Position numbers and translations under genes: made by a program. A stretch of DNA of 62,793 nt from Thermomicrobiales bacterium (lineage in GTDB: Bacteria > Chloroflexota > Chloroflexia > Thermomicrobiales > UBA6265), in assembly GCA_041390825.1 (NCBI GenBank), contig JAWKPF010000026.1, forward strand, positions 1 to 62,793, read 5' to 3'. A model generated the notes under the pieces. That model searched no databases and was not told the origin of the DNA. It worked only from the letters and a program-made list of their open reading frames with translations. How positions within the stretch are numbered: the stretch's first letter is position 1; each line of letters starts with the position of its first letter. Positions 52,991 through 61,526 of the stretch are shown here, piece by piece.

Positions 52991-53713
52991 ATGCGCAGTA
53001 AGGGGTATGGCCAGTTCTGTCCGATTTCGATCGCCGCCGAAGTGCTCACCGAACGCTGGACCTTGTTGGTGCTTCGTGAGTTGCTTGCCGGCAGCACACG
53101 CTTCAACGACCTGCACCGTGGGGTGCCGCTCATGTCCGCATCGCTCCTGTCGCAGCGTTTGCGCGATCTGGAAGGCGCCGGTCTGATCGAGCGCCAGCCG
53201 CTCCCGTCGGGCAAGGGCTACAGCTATCATCTGACAGAATCGGGTGAAGCGCTGCGTCCGATCATCACCGGCATCGGGCTTTGGGGTTCCAAGTACATGC
53301 GGACCCAGTTTTCACCCGAGAATCTGGATCCGAGTCTGCTGATGTGGGACATGCGCCGCTGGATTCGCGGCGATCTCATGCCGCCAGGCAGGGTCGTCAT
53401 CCGCTTCGACATCCCGGACGCGCCCGTGCAGAAACGACGCTATTGGATGGTGAAAGAAGACGGCGAGCACAACGTCGACCTGTGCCTCTTCGATCCCGGG
53501 TTCCCGGTCGATCTGGTGATCACCAGCAGCCTGGCCACCTTGACGCGCGTCTGGATGGGAGATATCGAAGCCGAGTCCGCCGTACGCAACCAGCAGCTCA
53601 CCCTGGACGGAGACCCGGTGGTGCGGATGAGCTTCTACGACTGGATCGGACTCAACCCCTTCGTCCGTCTCGAAGCCGAGGGAACCGTTCCAGCTCTCCA
53701 GAGAACGGCGTAG
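52991..53713 (+). CDS. HxlR-family transcriptional regulator with C-terminal extension
   Basis: The 240-residue protein has an HxlR-type winged helix (CPISIAAEVLTERWTLLVLR, then RFNDLHRGVPLMSASLLSQR and the wing) in its first 110 residues. The remaining 130 residues (VVIRFDIPDAPVQKRRYWM, and so on) form a beta-rich domain that could bind a ligand; HxlR proteins are usually only about 110-130 residues long. The ATG at 52991 follows GGAG nine bases before it; an ATG five codons earlier is possible. It probably controls the divergent flavo-oxidase gene. Confidence 0.8.
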   Translation: MRSKGYGQFCPISIAAEVLTERWTLLVLRELLAGSTRFNDLHRGVPLMSASLLSQRLRDLEGAGLIERQPLPSGKGYSYHLTESGEALRPIITGIGLWGSKYMRTQFSPENLDPSLLMWDMRRWIRGDLMPPGRVVIRFDIPDAPVQKRRYWMVKEDGEHNVDLCLFDPGFPVDLVITSSLATLTRVWMGDIEAESAVRNQQLTLDGDPVVRMSFYDWIGLNPFVRLEAEGTVPALQRTA

Positions 53714-53717
53714 CCGC

Positions 53718-54140
53718 TCACCTCAGCGGCGGCTCGACGCGAGTGACACCGTCCAGGCCTCGTAGTCCTCGATCGAACGAGATGATCTGGTCGAGGCCGA
53801 GATCCTTCGTGGCGAACAGATGGTATGTATCGGCGAAGGAGAGACGTTTCGTCTTCGCCCAGAATGCGAAAACATCACTGTATCGTTCTTTCCCAGGAAG
53901 GATGATTCCAGGCTCGGCAAGGATCCTCGTCAAGATCCGTGCGATTTCGGAACGAGGCATCGCATAGACCGTTCCCAGCGCATAGACGCATTCGAAAACC
54001 ACGGTGTCGAGCAATCGCACCGTGAACTCCCCTCGCTGGAGCGCTTCGAAGAACTGCACCGAAGGTTCGATATGCTCGGGAACATCCTGCATCACGAAAC
54101 GAAGGATGACGTTCGTATCGAGGAGACCAATTGGCTCCAC
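53718..54140 (-). CDS. PIN-domain toxin (VapC-like)
   Basis: The 140-residue protein has the PIN-domain acidic residues: Asp8 (LLDTNVILRF), Glu50 (VVFECVYAL), Asp104 (SFADTYHLF) and Asp123 (SFDRGLRG). VapC toxins are Mg-dependent ribonucleases that cut tRNA or rRNA. It lies six bases after the antitoxin gene. The stop is four bases from the HxlR stop, in convergent orientation. The pair is a likely type II toxin-antitoxin module. Confidence 0.85.
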   Translation of the reverse strand: MEPIGLLDTNVILRFVMQDVPEHIEPSVQFFEALQRGEFTVRLLDTVVFECVYALGTVYAMPRSEIARILTRILAEPGIILPGKERYSDVFAFWAKTKRLSFADTYHLFATKDLGLDQIISFDRGLRGLDGVTRVEPPLR

Positions 54141-54146
54141 TACCAG

Positions 54147-54407
54147 CTACTCATGCCGAGCAGCTGCTTGACCAATCGCCCACGCGAGTGCGTCTTCCTC
54201 TTCTTCTCGCGTGAGCGGCGGATCCGCGCGCCAAGCCGCTCCGGCGCCAGCAGTCTGTTCGACGTGCGTGGCTCTCCGAACGATCATGACACCGTCCCGT
54301 TCTTCCACCACCATCAGATCGCCTTCTTCAAGCCCAAGTTCCCGGCGAATATCGGCAGGTATCGGCAATTGACCTTCTGCGTTGATTCTCGTGATTTCTG
54401 CAACCAT
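54147..54407 (-). CDS. AbrB/MazE-type antitoxin (VapB-like)
   Basis: The 86-residue protein has an AbrB-like swapped-hairpin N-terminus (EITRINAEGQLPIPADIRRE, then GLEEGDLMVVEE) followed by an acidic C-terminal tail that would bind the PIN toxin. It would also bind its own promoter. The ATG at 54407 with GGTGA upstream is preferred; an ATG five codons earlier (54422) is possible. It is the first gene of the pair. Confidence 0.8.
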   Translation of the reverse strand: MVAEITRINAEGQLPIPADIRRELGLEEGDLMVVEERDGVMIVRRATHVEQTAGAGAAWRADPPLTREEEEDALAWAIGQAAARHE

Positions 54408-54598
54408 GGTTTCACCGCGCATTCCGCGGCACCGCCGCGCTCATATCGCGAGTGTACCGGTGTCGATCAGGCGGGGCAACTGTTGCCGAACGCCCCCAAA
54501 CGGTCTCGCTCGGTCCCGAATGGTTTCTGCCTGCGTTTGCGAACTGCCGTTGTATAGTGGCGGGCTTCGCGTTTCGTACGACTCGAGAGGAGCCTCAC

Positions 54599-55207
54599 GT
54601 GCCAGAAGATCAGATCGTGCGGGAAACTGGGCGCGCCCGCTACACGGACGAGCAGAAAGCCGATATCTGGATTCGAGGGCAGACACCCCTGCACTCGACG
54701 ATCGAACTGGTCGACTACGACCCCGACTGGCCAAACCAGTACGAACAACACCGGCAGACCATCGCCAATGCGCTCGGCGACCGGATCGTCATGCTGGAGC
54801 ATGTCGGCTCGACCTCCGTGCCGGGTCTGGCGGCCAAACCCCGCATCGACATCCTGCTCATCGTGGAAGACTCGTCGAACGAAGCCGCCTACGTTCCTCA
54901 ACTGGAGGCTGCTGGATTCGAACTGCACATCAGGGAAACCGACTGGCACGAGCATCGCTGCTTCAAAGGCTTCGCTCCGGACGCGAACCTGCACGTCTTC
55001 TCACCTGGATGCGTCGAAATCGAGCGCATGGTCGGTTTCCGCAATTGGCTGCGCGCCCACGACGATGACCGGATGCTCTACGAAACCACCAAGCGCCGGC
55101 TCGCCGCCCAGCAATGGGCCTTCGTTCAGGACTACGCCGATGCCAAGACCGAGGTGGTCGAAGAGATTCGCGCCCGCGCCGGCCTTCCCGAGGGACTGCA
55201 ATCCTAG
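54599..55207 (+). CDS. GrpB-family (UPF0157) nucleotidyltransferase-like protein
   Basis: The 202-residue protein has the GrpB pattern: ELVDYDPDWPNQYEQHRQTI, then LEHVGSTSVPGLAAKPRIDI and a later HLHVFS-like segment (NLHVFSPGC). The fold resembles nucleotidyltransferases, with GSTS and the D of RIDI at the active site; the substrate is unknown. A GTG start at 54599 follows GAGGAG. It is convergent with the EamA gene, the two stops being eight bases apart. Confidence 0.82.
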   Translation: MPEDQIVRETGRARYTDEQKADIWIRGQTPLHSTIELVDYDPDWPNQYEQHRQTIANALGDRIVMLEHVGSTSVPGLAAKPRIDILLIVEDSSNEAAYVPQLEAAGFELHIRETDWHEHRCFKGFAPDANLHVFSPGCVEIERMVGFRNWLRAHDDDRMLYETTKRRLAAQQWAFVQDYADAKTEVVEEIRARAGLPEGLQS

Positions 55208-55215
55208 CCCGGCGG

Positions 55216-56154
55216 CTATCCCTCGGCTTCGACTACCAGTTGCACCGGATTCCGCCTCACCGCACGGGTGGAAAGGATCCAGATCGACGCCAGCAGCAAC
55301 GCGCCACCAGCGATGCCCACCCAGCCGAGCCGTTCCTGGAAGAAGAACCAGGCCAGCACCGCCGCAATGAGCGGCTCGATCAACGTGACGATGGTCGCCA
55401 TCGAAGCCGGCACGTCGCGCAGTCCCCGCTGATAGAAGAAGTAGGCGACGAACGATGGCACCGTCGCCAAATAGACCAGCAACGCCCACGCGGTCGCATC
55501 AGCATCGGGGTGGAACCCGCGTGCGAAGACGAACGGCGCCAGGGCGATCGCCCCAACCGAGAACCCGATGGCGAGCACCACCATCGGGTGAATTCGTCCG
55601 GCCACACTCCGACTCCCCATGGCATGGATGGCGATGCCGAGCGCGCAGCCAAGCGCATAGATCACACCCAGCGGTCCATTCCCACCTTCCATCTCCGGTG
55701 GCCGCCCAATGAGCATCCCGGTTCCGATCAGCGCCCCGACGAGCGCGATGAGCTGCGGTTGGCTCAATGGTTCGTGCAGCACCAGGACCGAGAGAACCGC
55801 CACGATGACCGGCGCGCCACAGAGCGAAATGAGCGTCGTGGCCGTCACGCCGATCTGTTCTATCGCCGCCAGGTAGAGCCATTGGTAGAGGATGAGCGCG
55901 ATCCCAAGCCCGATCATGCGCAACAAGTCGGACCGGGTGAAGCTCAGCAACGTGCGCCCACCAGCGAGCCAGACCGCCACAATGCAGATGGGACTTGCCA
56001 GCAGCGTGCGAATCCAGGTCACCGATACGGCATCGAGCGCGCTATGCTCGAAGACCCCTTTCGACGCCACGCCGATCGTTCCCCAAAGAATGCCGGTGCC
56101 GATCAGCAACAACATCCCGGACGGCACTCCGCTGGTTCGGCTCCTCGATTCCAC
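55216..56154 (-). CDS. EamA/DMT-family transporter (10 TM)
   Basis: The 312-residue protein has about ten helices in two similar halves, each starting with a long helix (for example LLLIGTGILWGTIGVASK and GVIYALGCALGIAIHAMG), and a second-half end EPLIAAVLAWFFFQERL that is the EamA signature. Such proteins export amino acids or related metabolites. The GTG start at 56154 follows AGGGAA. Its promoter region is shared with the divergent gene at 56353. Confidence 0.85.
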   Translation of the reverse strand: MESRSRTSGVPSGMLLLIGTGILWGTIGVASKGVFEHSALDAVSVTWIRTLLASPICIVAVWLAGGRTLLSFTRSDLLRMIGLGIALILYQWLYLAAIEQIGVTATTLISLCGAPVIVAVLSVLVLHEPLSQPQLIALVGALIGTGMLIGRPPEMEGGNGPLGVIYALGCALGIAIHAMGSRSVAGRIHPMVVLAIGFSVGAIALAPFVFARGFHPDADATAWALLVYLATVPSFVAYFFYQRGLRDVPASMATIVTLIEPLIAAVLAWFFFQERLGWVGIAGGALLLASIWILSTRAVRRNPVQLVVEAEG

Positions 56155-56352
56155 CCGTTCCCTTCCTCAGCGGCTTCTCACGCAAGCGCGTGATTCTATA
56201 CCTGGCGATCGTGTCGACGAGCATGGCAATGCTGCAGGGGAAATTGACAAAGCCCCGTCGTCGGTGGAAAGTTGCAGCACGGCAATGTGCCCGCTCGTCA
56301 CGATGCTGGCACAGTCCGCATTGCAATGCCCAATTTCGAGGAAAGGCCCGTC

Positions 56353-57192
56353 ATGAACCGCCTCGCTATGCTCCTGCTCACCGTCCTGTTCGCCGTGGTT
56401 CCTATCGGCATCGCCGCCCAGGACGCTACCCCGGTTGCCAGTCCGGAAGCCGTTGGCTCACCTGAAGCTGTCGGTGGCGCCCAGGCCACCATCTTCGTGC
56501 GCGAAAGCGGCACCCTGGGGCGCTACTTCTCTACGCCCGATGGCCGCTCGCTCTACGTCACCGATGGGGATACCGTCGCGAATGAGAGCAGTTGCCTGGA
56601 CGACTGCGCAATCGCCTGGATACCGTTCTCCGCCACCGAACCGCTTGCGCTGCCTGCCGACGTAACCGGCGAGCTCACCCTCTTCGAGCGAGCGGACGGC
56701 GAGCTGCAACTCGCCTACAACGGTATGCCGCTCTACACCTACAACGCCGATGCCGGCCCGGGCGACACGCTGGGCGACGGCGTTGGAGGAACGTGGTGGC
56801 TTGCGGCTCCTGGCGATCAACTCGGTGTCCCGGCCACCCCGGTGGCCCCGACCGCAATCGACATGGGCACTCCGCGCGCTGCTGGCCCGGTGACGGTCTC
56901 GATGCGTGAGTTCTATATCCAGTCCGCCGCGGTCACCTTCTCCACCGACGCGGAATACACCTTCAACATCACCAATCTCGGCTCGGCCGAGCACCAGTTC
57001 GTCATCGAGCCAGCCGGCTCGCAAGGTGAGCCGATCTCATCCGATGCCGGCGCCGCCGAGGTGGTCACCATTGCCCCAGGCGAGACCGCCACCCTGGTCG
57101 TGACCTTTACCGACACCGGCAACTACCAACTCGCCTCCCATGCCAACACCGACTACGAGCAGGGCATGGCACTGAACATCACGGTCATCTAG
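56353..57192 (+). CDS. secreted protein with YxxxD-repeat (PF03640-like) and cupredoxin-like domains
   Basis: The 279-residue protein has a signal peptide (1-22, ending GIAAQD) and a linker ATPVASPEAVGSPEA. The first domain has two motifs like the secreted-repeat family (SLYVTDGDTVANESSCLDDC, and PLYTYNADAGPGD). The second half (VTVSMREFYIQSAAVTF, HQFVIEPAGS, ...GNYQLASHA) resembles a cupredoxin-like fold, with His and a Met as possible metal ligands, but copper binding is not shown. The ATG at 56353 follows GAGGAAAGG. Function unknown. Confidence 0.75.
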   Translation: MNRLAMLLLTVLFAVVPIGIAAQDATPVASPEAVGSPEAVGGAQATIFVRESGTLGRYFSTPDGRSLYVTDGDTVANESSCLDDCAIAWIPFSATEPLALPADVTGELTLFERADGELQLAYNGMPLYTYNADAGPGDTLGDGVGGTWWLAAPGDQLGVPATPVAPTAIDMGTPRAAGPVTVSMREFYIQSAAVTFSTDAEYTFNITNLGSAEHQFVIEPAGSQGEPISSDAGAAEVVTIAPGETATLVVTFTDTGNYQLASHANTDYEQGMALNITVI

Positions 57193-57218
57193 CTGGCGGT
57201 CCCGCTGTCACGACGAAA

Positions 57219-57248
57219 AAACGGCTTGGGTCATTTCCCAAGCCGTTT
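57219..57248. terminator. bidirectional intrinsic terminator
   Basis: A perfect twelve-base stem (AAACGGCTTGGG at 57219-57230 with CCCAAGCCGTTT at 57237-57248) and six-base loop lie between convergent genes. On the reverse strand it ends with a run of six T; on the forward strand the stem itself ends in TTT. It ends both the gene at 56353 and the gene at 57311. Confidence 0.85.
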
Positions 57249-57310
57249 GCATGCGCTTCAGCGAAGGCTTGCTCCAACATGCGCGTTCGATCGATCGGGT
57301 ACGCGGGCGC

Positions 57311-57508
57311 CTACCGTCTCCGGTCTTCCGACCAGTTCATGAACCAGAAGAAGAGCACGATACCGCCGACTCCAGCTCCGACCATCGCGATCGCGCTGCC
57401 GATCAGCTCGAAGCCGAGCTTCCAAATGATCCACCCGATCGCGAACCCCGCAGCCGCGCCGAGCAGCACCGCCACGATCCAGGCCACGATCAGTTTCCAT
57501 CCCTCCAT
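57311..57508 (-). CDS. small two-helix membrane protein
   Basis: The 65-residue protein has two hydrophobic helices (WKLIVAWIVAVLLGAAAGFA and LIGSAIAMVGAGVGGIVLFF) ending in NWSEDRRR. It is like AtpI/AtpZ-size membrane proteins, but no ATP-synthase gene is near, so no function is proposed. The ATG at 57508 follows GGAGGG; an earlier in-frame start is at 57541. Confidence 0.65.
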   Translation of the reverse strand: MEGWKLIVAWIVAVLLGAAAGFAIGWIIWKLGFELIGSAIAMVGAGVGGIVLFFWFMNWSEDRRR

Positions 57509-57739
57509 GGTCCGCCCTCCAGGTTTGTCTACGACCGTCAATCAGCCGACTGGTCCTGAGGCGATCTTCCCGCCCGGCGCGAGTTTGGGGTATCCCTCGA
57601 ACGTCGCAATGCCCGTAGTGCGGAGCGACGGTGCTTGGGCGCAGGAACGAAATAATCTGCGCCTCCAACGAGCGCGAATCGTCCCCCAGATCGAACCTTC
57701 AGTGCCTGGAACAAAGGTAACGCTGAACGAAGCCTGGCG

Positions 57740-58885
57740 CTACCCCTCGAACACCGCCACCTTGGAGCCGAGCGATTCGAACGCCTTCCAATCGAACACC
57801 ACGCCCGTGCCAACAGCATCCGTCAGCGTGAAGATGCCGTTCGGGGCGGCGAGCGGTTCGACGGTCAGGTCTTGCTCGAAATAGGGGCCGCCCGGTGAGA
57901 AATGATCGCCCGGCAAATCGATGCAATCGAGCCCGTTGAAGTTCAGGTTCATCGCCTTGCCCCAGGCCGAATCGAGCATGCCGCCAATCCAGGTGCGCAC
58001 CTGCTGGTCGTTGCAGGCATTGGCGATCTCGATTGCTTCCGAGAATCCGGAAACCCGCGGCGGCTTGATATTGATGATCAGCCGGTCGAGGATGCCGTTT
58101 CGCTGCCAGAGGTGCATGGCGGCTTGCGCATCGCGCAGGGAATGGATGCTTTCGTCCAGGCAGACCGGCGTCTTCAGTTGCGTTGCGATCTCGCTATGCA
58201 GCACGATGTCGTCATCGAAGAGCGGCTGCTCGATCAGCAGCAGCTCGAGGTCGTCGAGCGCTTTCAAGTCGGTCCAGGTATCGAGTGTGTACGCCGAGTT
58301 GGCATCCACCTGGAGCAGGATGTCCGGATACGCATTCCGCAGCGCGGCGGCGGGAGCGGCATCGAATCCTGGCCAGATCTTGACCTTGAGCCGCTGATAG
58401 CCGAGCCCAACCGCCTTCTCCGCGCGGGCCAGCACATCGTCGACGGTGTTTCCGCCGATGCTCACCCCCACCGGGAACTGCCGGGCGCGGCCGCCCCAAA
58501 GCTTCCAGAGCGGTTGCTGCCTCTGCTGCGCCTCGATGTCCCAGAAGGCCGCTTCCACGCCGCTCTTGGCGAATCCGGCTCCCTTGATCCACTCATAGCT
58601 CGCGCGCAGATCGTCGACGGTGCCAATCGAGCCGATCTCCTTTTGCCGCTTGAAGACCGCCGGAATGACAAAGGTCTGCAGCGAAGTGATAGCCGAGTAG
58701 GGATCGCACTCCGCCTTGTAGGCCGGGTCGCTGAGCGTTGGAACCTCGCCGATGCCGGTCAGCCCATCGGTGGTGCGCACGATGACAAAGGGCCGGTCGA
58801 GCTGGCGATACGTGCCAAACGACGTAGTGAACGGTGACCGCAGGGTCAGCGGCACATTCCAAAGCTCGATCGATTGCATCTTCAT
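57740..58885 (-). CDS. o-succinylbenzoate synthase / N-succinylamino-acid racemase family enzyme
   Basis: The 381-residue protein is an enolase-superfamily member of the MLE group. It has the catalytic KxK (K167, K169), metal ligands Asp194 (VDANSAY), Glu219 (LIEQPL) and Asp244 (LDESI), and Lys274 (NIKPPR) on the opposite side. This set is that of OSBS/NSAR enzymes. No menaquinone gene is near. It is coupled by a four-base overlap to the preceding GNAT-like gene, which is the known context of N-succinylamino-acid racemase in D-to-L amino-acid conversion, so racemase activity is favoured. Confidence 0.85.
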   Translation of the reverse strand: MKMQSIELWNVPLTLRSPFTTSFGTYRQLDRPFVIVRTTDGLTGIGEVPTLSDPAYKAECDPYSAITSLQTFVIPAVFKRQKEIGSIGTVDDLRASYEWIKGAGFAKSGVEAAFWDIEAQQRQQPLWKLWGGRARQFPVGVSIGGNTVDDVLARAEKAVGLGYQRLKVKIWPGFDAAPAAALRNAYPDILLQVDANSAYTLDTWTDLKALDDLELLLIEQPLFDDDIVLHSEIATQLKTPVCLDESIHSLRDAQAAMHLWQRNGILDRLIINIKPPRVSGFSEAIEIANACNDQQVRTWIGGMLDSAWGKAMNLNFNGLDCIDLPGDHFSPGGPYFEQDLTVEPLAAPNGIFTLTDAVGTGVVFDWKAFESLGSKVAVFEG

Positions 58886-59946
58886 GCTCGGCCGTCCTTC
58901 AATTCCAACAGGAACAAACTCTCGCGGTTTCCCGCGTCGTCCACCTCGGTCGCAAATCCGGTGACATCATATGGGCCATCGATCACGCTCGTCTGGATGG
59001 CGATCGGACCGTCGGTGGCCACATCCTCGCCCACGATGGCTGCCCGCCGCGTCATCAGTGTGCCCAATACGGCGCGCATCTCGTTGCGCCAGTCGATCGC
59101 GCGTTGCGCGTCGATCCGCATCAACTGGTCGATATCGCCCGGAACCCGGTAAATCAGCTGTGGAGGCAACGCCTGTCGCAACTCGGCGACATTCTCCATC
59201 GTCACTTCTGGCACACCGGCGAAATCGCCCGGACGGCGCGGACGATAGCGCCGATCGAACACCTGCTGCAGCCGTTCATGCACCAGGCTGGAACGCATGT
59301 CCCACATGTTGGTGAAGCGGTCGGTCGGGACATTGCCATAGAGTGTGCTGCGCATCACCCCATATTTGTCCAGCGTCAGGTTCACGGCAGTCGCGGCCAG
59401 TTTCTCCTGGTTGAGGCGCGCGTTGGCGCCGCGCATGGGATCGACGGTCCAGGTCATTTCGTCGAAGCCTTCGTTCAGGGAGTAGTAGCCCTGCAAGACC
59501 TTCAGATACCACCCGAGATCGATTCCGCCACGGTAGTCGGCATGCACCCCGAGCATGTGCGAGTACATCGCCCCATGCTTGGTGCCGATCCCGAAGGCAA
59601 ACCCGAGCCAGCCGTCGGCGTTGAACCCCTTGTCCATGCGATACGCCACCAGCAGCGCCGCGCCGGTATCCTCGATGATGGAAAGAATGTTGACTGGCAC
59701 AGTGTCCTGCGGCGCGAAGCCCCAGACGTCTTCCTGTAGCTGCACCATCAGTTCGAGCGCGTTGCTGACCGACCAGTCGCCGTCACCCGGCCAGTAACTG
59801 GCCGCCTGGTTGTGCGCCCAATCGAGCGATGCGAACGCAACGGTTCCCGTCTCAGGAAAGTCGATCGTCCAGCCGCCCTTGTACCGTTGGAACCCAAACC
59901 GCTCCGGCGCAAATGCCGCCAGCGACTCTTCCCGTGATCGTCTCAT
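58882..59946 (-). CDS. GNAT-superfamily-like acyltransferase (COG3375-like)
   Basis: The 354-residue protein resembles the COG3375 group of predicted acetyltransferases that lie beside NSAR/OSBS genes. Segments such as AMYSHMLGVHADYRGGIDLGW match the acetyl-CoA-binding strand-loop-helix (with V..D.RG..LG) and EMTWTVDPMRGANARLNQEKL is typical of the group. In the known D-to-L pathway, an N-succinyltransferase of this kind attaches succinate to a D-amino acid. Here that is inference. Its stop overlaps the racemase ATG by four bases. Confidence 0.72.
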   Translation of the reverse strand: MRRSREESLAAFAPERFGFQRYKGGWTIDFPETGTVAFASLDWAHNQAASYWPGDGDWSVSNALELMVQLQEDVWGFAPQDTVPVNILSIIEDTGAALLVAYRMDKGFNADGWLGFAFGIGTKHGAMYSHMLGVHADYRGGIDLGWYLKVLQGYYSLNEGFDEMTWTVDPMRGANARLNQEKLAATAVNLTLDKYGVMRSTLYGNVPTDRFTNMWDMRSSLVHERLQQVFDRRYRPRRPGDFAGVPEVTMENVAELRQALPPQLIYRVPGDIDQLMRIDAQRAIDWRNEMRAVLGTLMTRRAAIVGEDVATDGPIAIQTSVIDGPYDVTGFATEVDDAGNRESLFLLELKDGRA

Positions 59947-60326
59947 GCCCGTTGCGCAGCTTCCCCGTGAAATCCAATTGCCTGCGGAAGTCTATCGGTA
60001 GCGCGGGAATACGCCTCCCCATTCATGCACGACACCAGAGACACGATTTCACCGTTTCTTCAGCTGTTGGTCACGATCCGCTCAGCCTGCGGCGATACAA
60101 CTGCATCATCACCTGCAGGGTTGCAGGAGAACGATCTGAACCGAAAGGCACTGAACAGCATCCTCTCAAGCTTCTCTCCTTCCCTTCCTCCTTCCAAATG
60201 ACCGGAGCGACCCCATGCGCTCCGGTCATTTTTTCTGCATCCTGCCAGAAGCCAGGTTCGCTCCCAGCCGGCTGCCAATCCTTCCGCACGTTCCCGGATC
60301 AGCACACCGCTCCTGGGACCCATCGT
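59947..60326. other. intergenic region with a strong forward terminator (380 bases)
   Basis: No coding gene was found here. Upstream of the terminator at 60196-60236 the forward strand has a pyrimidine-rich tract (CTTCTCTCCTTCCCTTCCTC, 60171-60190), complementary to ribosome-binding sites, and a small hairpin CCTGCA...TGCAGG near 60112-60128. The terminator has a T-run on the forward strand, but no gene on that strand precedes it, so the region might encode a small RNA. Confidence 0.35.
60196..60236 (+). terminator. strong intrinsic terminator with no upstream gene on its strand
   Basis: A thirteen-base perfect stem, AATGACCGGAGCG (60197-60209) with CGCTCCGGTCATT (60218-60230), closed by a further A-T pair, is followed by a run of T. 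In the forward direction it would end a transcript with no known gene; in reverse it could end the metallophosphoesterase transcript (60327), but the reverse T-run is short (TTT). Confidence 0.75.
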
Positions 60327-61043
60327 TCACGCGTTGTCCCGCAGCGTTGCGATCACGTACGACCGACCCGGCATCTGTCGTGCCTCCAGATCGCGCAGCA
60401 CCCGATCGCCGTCATACCTCACTGATCCGCATCGCACCCCGGGAGCGCTGTCGTCCCTGAGATCGACGACCGCATAGCGCGCCACCGGGAAGCTCCCCAC
60501 ACCGGCCGATCCCGGGTCGATGAATCGACTGCGTCCCTGAATATCGGCCGCTGGATGATCGTGCCCATAGAAGACGATGGCCGGTTCGGGGGGCGCGAAG
60601 AGCGCATCGAAGGCGGCTGGCGGCGCATTTCTCAGGATCGGGGCAAAGTCGCTTCCGTCCGTGAGCCGGGCATAGTGGCAGGCAACGAGATGCACGCCGC
60701 TGGTCTGAACTTGGTAGAGGTAGGGCCATTCGGCCATCGCCGCAATCTGCCTTTCGGTCAGGTGCGATCGCACCCATGCCTGATGCGCCCGCTCGACCGG
60801 GTCCATCCCCGCCATATGCGCATGCGCCGGACCCTGCACCGCATATTCGTCGTGATTCCCCATGAGCAGGATGGCGTTCTCCAGTCCCAACAGGCGCTCG
60901 ACCACCTCACCCGGATGCGGTCCATACCCCACGGCATCGCCGGTGTGCACGACGATGTCACATTGCTCGGCCGCGAAGGCTCCGAGCACGGCCTCCAGCG
61001 CCGGGAAGTTGGCGTGGATGTCAGTAAAGATCCCAATCCGCAC
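60327..61043 (-). CDS. metallophosphoesterase (YfcE/calcineurin-like)
   Basis: The 238-residue protein has the metal motifs of calcineurin-like phosphoesterases: Asp8 and His10 in FTDIHAN, GDAVGYGP, GNHDE, a later ACHY and the GHDHP motif. It acts on a phosphate ester, unknown from sequence. The GTG at 61043 has GAGGGG about nine bases upstream and the protein then starts exactly at the family N-terminus; the frame stays open to 61289 but that part is not conserved. It lies upstream of the GNAT-NSAR pair, with a terminator between. Confidence 0.82.
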   Translation of the reverse strand: MRIGIFTDIHANFPALEAVLGAFAAEQCDIVVHTGDAVGYGPHPGEVVERLLGLENAILLMGNHDEYAVQGPAHAHMAGMDPVERAHQAWVRSHLTERQIAAMAEWPYLYQVQTSGVHLVACHYARLTDGSDFAPILRNAPPAAFDALFAPPEPAIVFYGHDHPAADIQGRSRFIDPGSAGVGSFPVARYAVVDLRDDSAPGVRCGSVRYDGDRVLRDLEARQMPGRSYVIATLRDNA

Positions 61044-61526
61044 GGTGCGGTTCCCCTCTGAGTGCACAAACGGCGATGGTATCCGGGCTTCCTCCGCGCG
61101 CCCGATTGTGCCGAGCCGGTCGATCAGACGCATTGTCATCGATCGTCGATGACAGGAACTCGTGCGCAGCGCAGGAACCCGTGACAGTAGGACGAGGACG
61201 ATCCGGAAGACCGGTTGGTCGACGCCGATTCCCGATGCCATCGCCAGCCGCTTTTCCGCCCACGCCACCAACGCGATGCGCACCCACATGCGCCCAATCT
61301 GGACCCGAATCGATCATGCACACCGCCGAGACGGCGACGCGACGACATTGGCCTGTTCTTACGTGCCAATCGACCCGCAGCGACGTACGAGACGGTCTTC
61401 ACAACATCTCCGCAATCCGCGCGTCCTGCCTTCACCAACGGCTGTCACCCTGAAATCGTGCCAGGCGGCGCTTGTCGGATCCAATCGGGATCCCGCCGCG
61501 AAGCGGCATGACAAAGGAGCATTTCC
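61044..61526. other. divergent intergenic region (483 bases)
   Basis: This gap separates the metallophosphoesterase (leftward) from the secreted helical protein (rightward). Several overlapping open frames occur, but none has a ribosome-binding site and recognisable content. AAGGAG at 61514-61519 serves the next gene. No repeats or promoters could be assigned with confidence. Confidence 0.35.
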
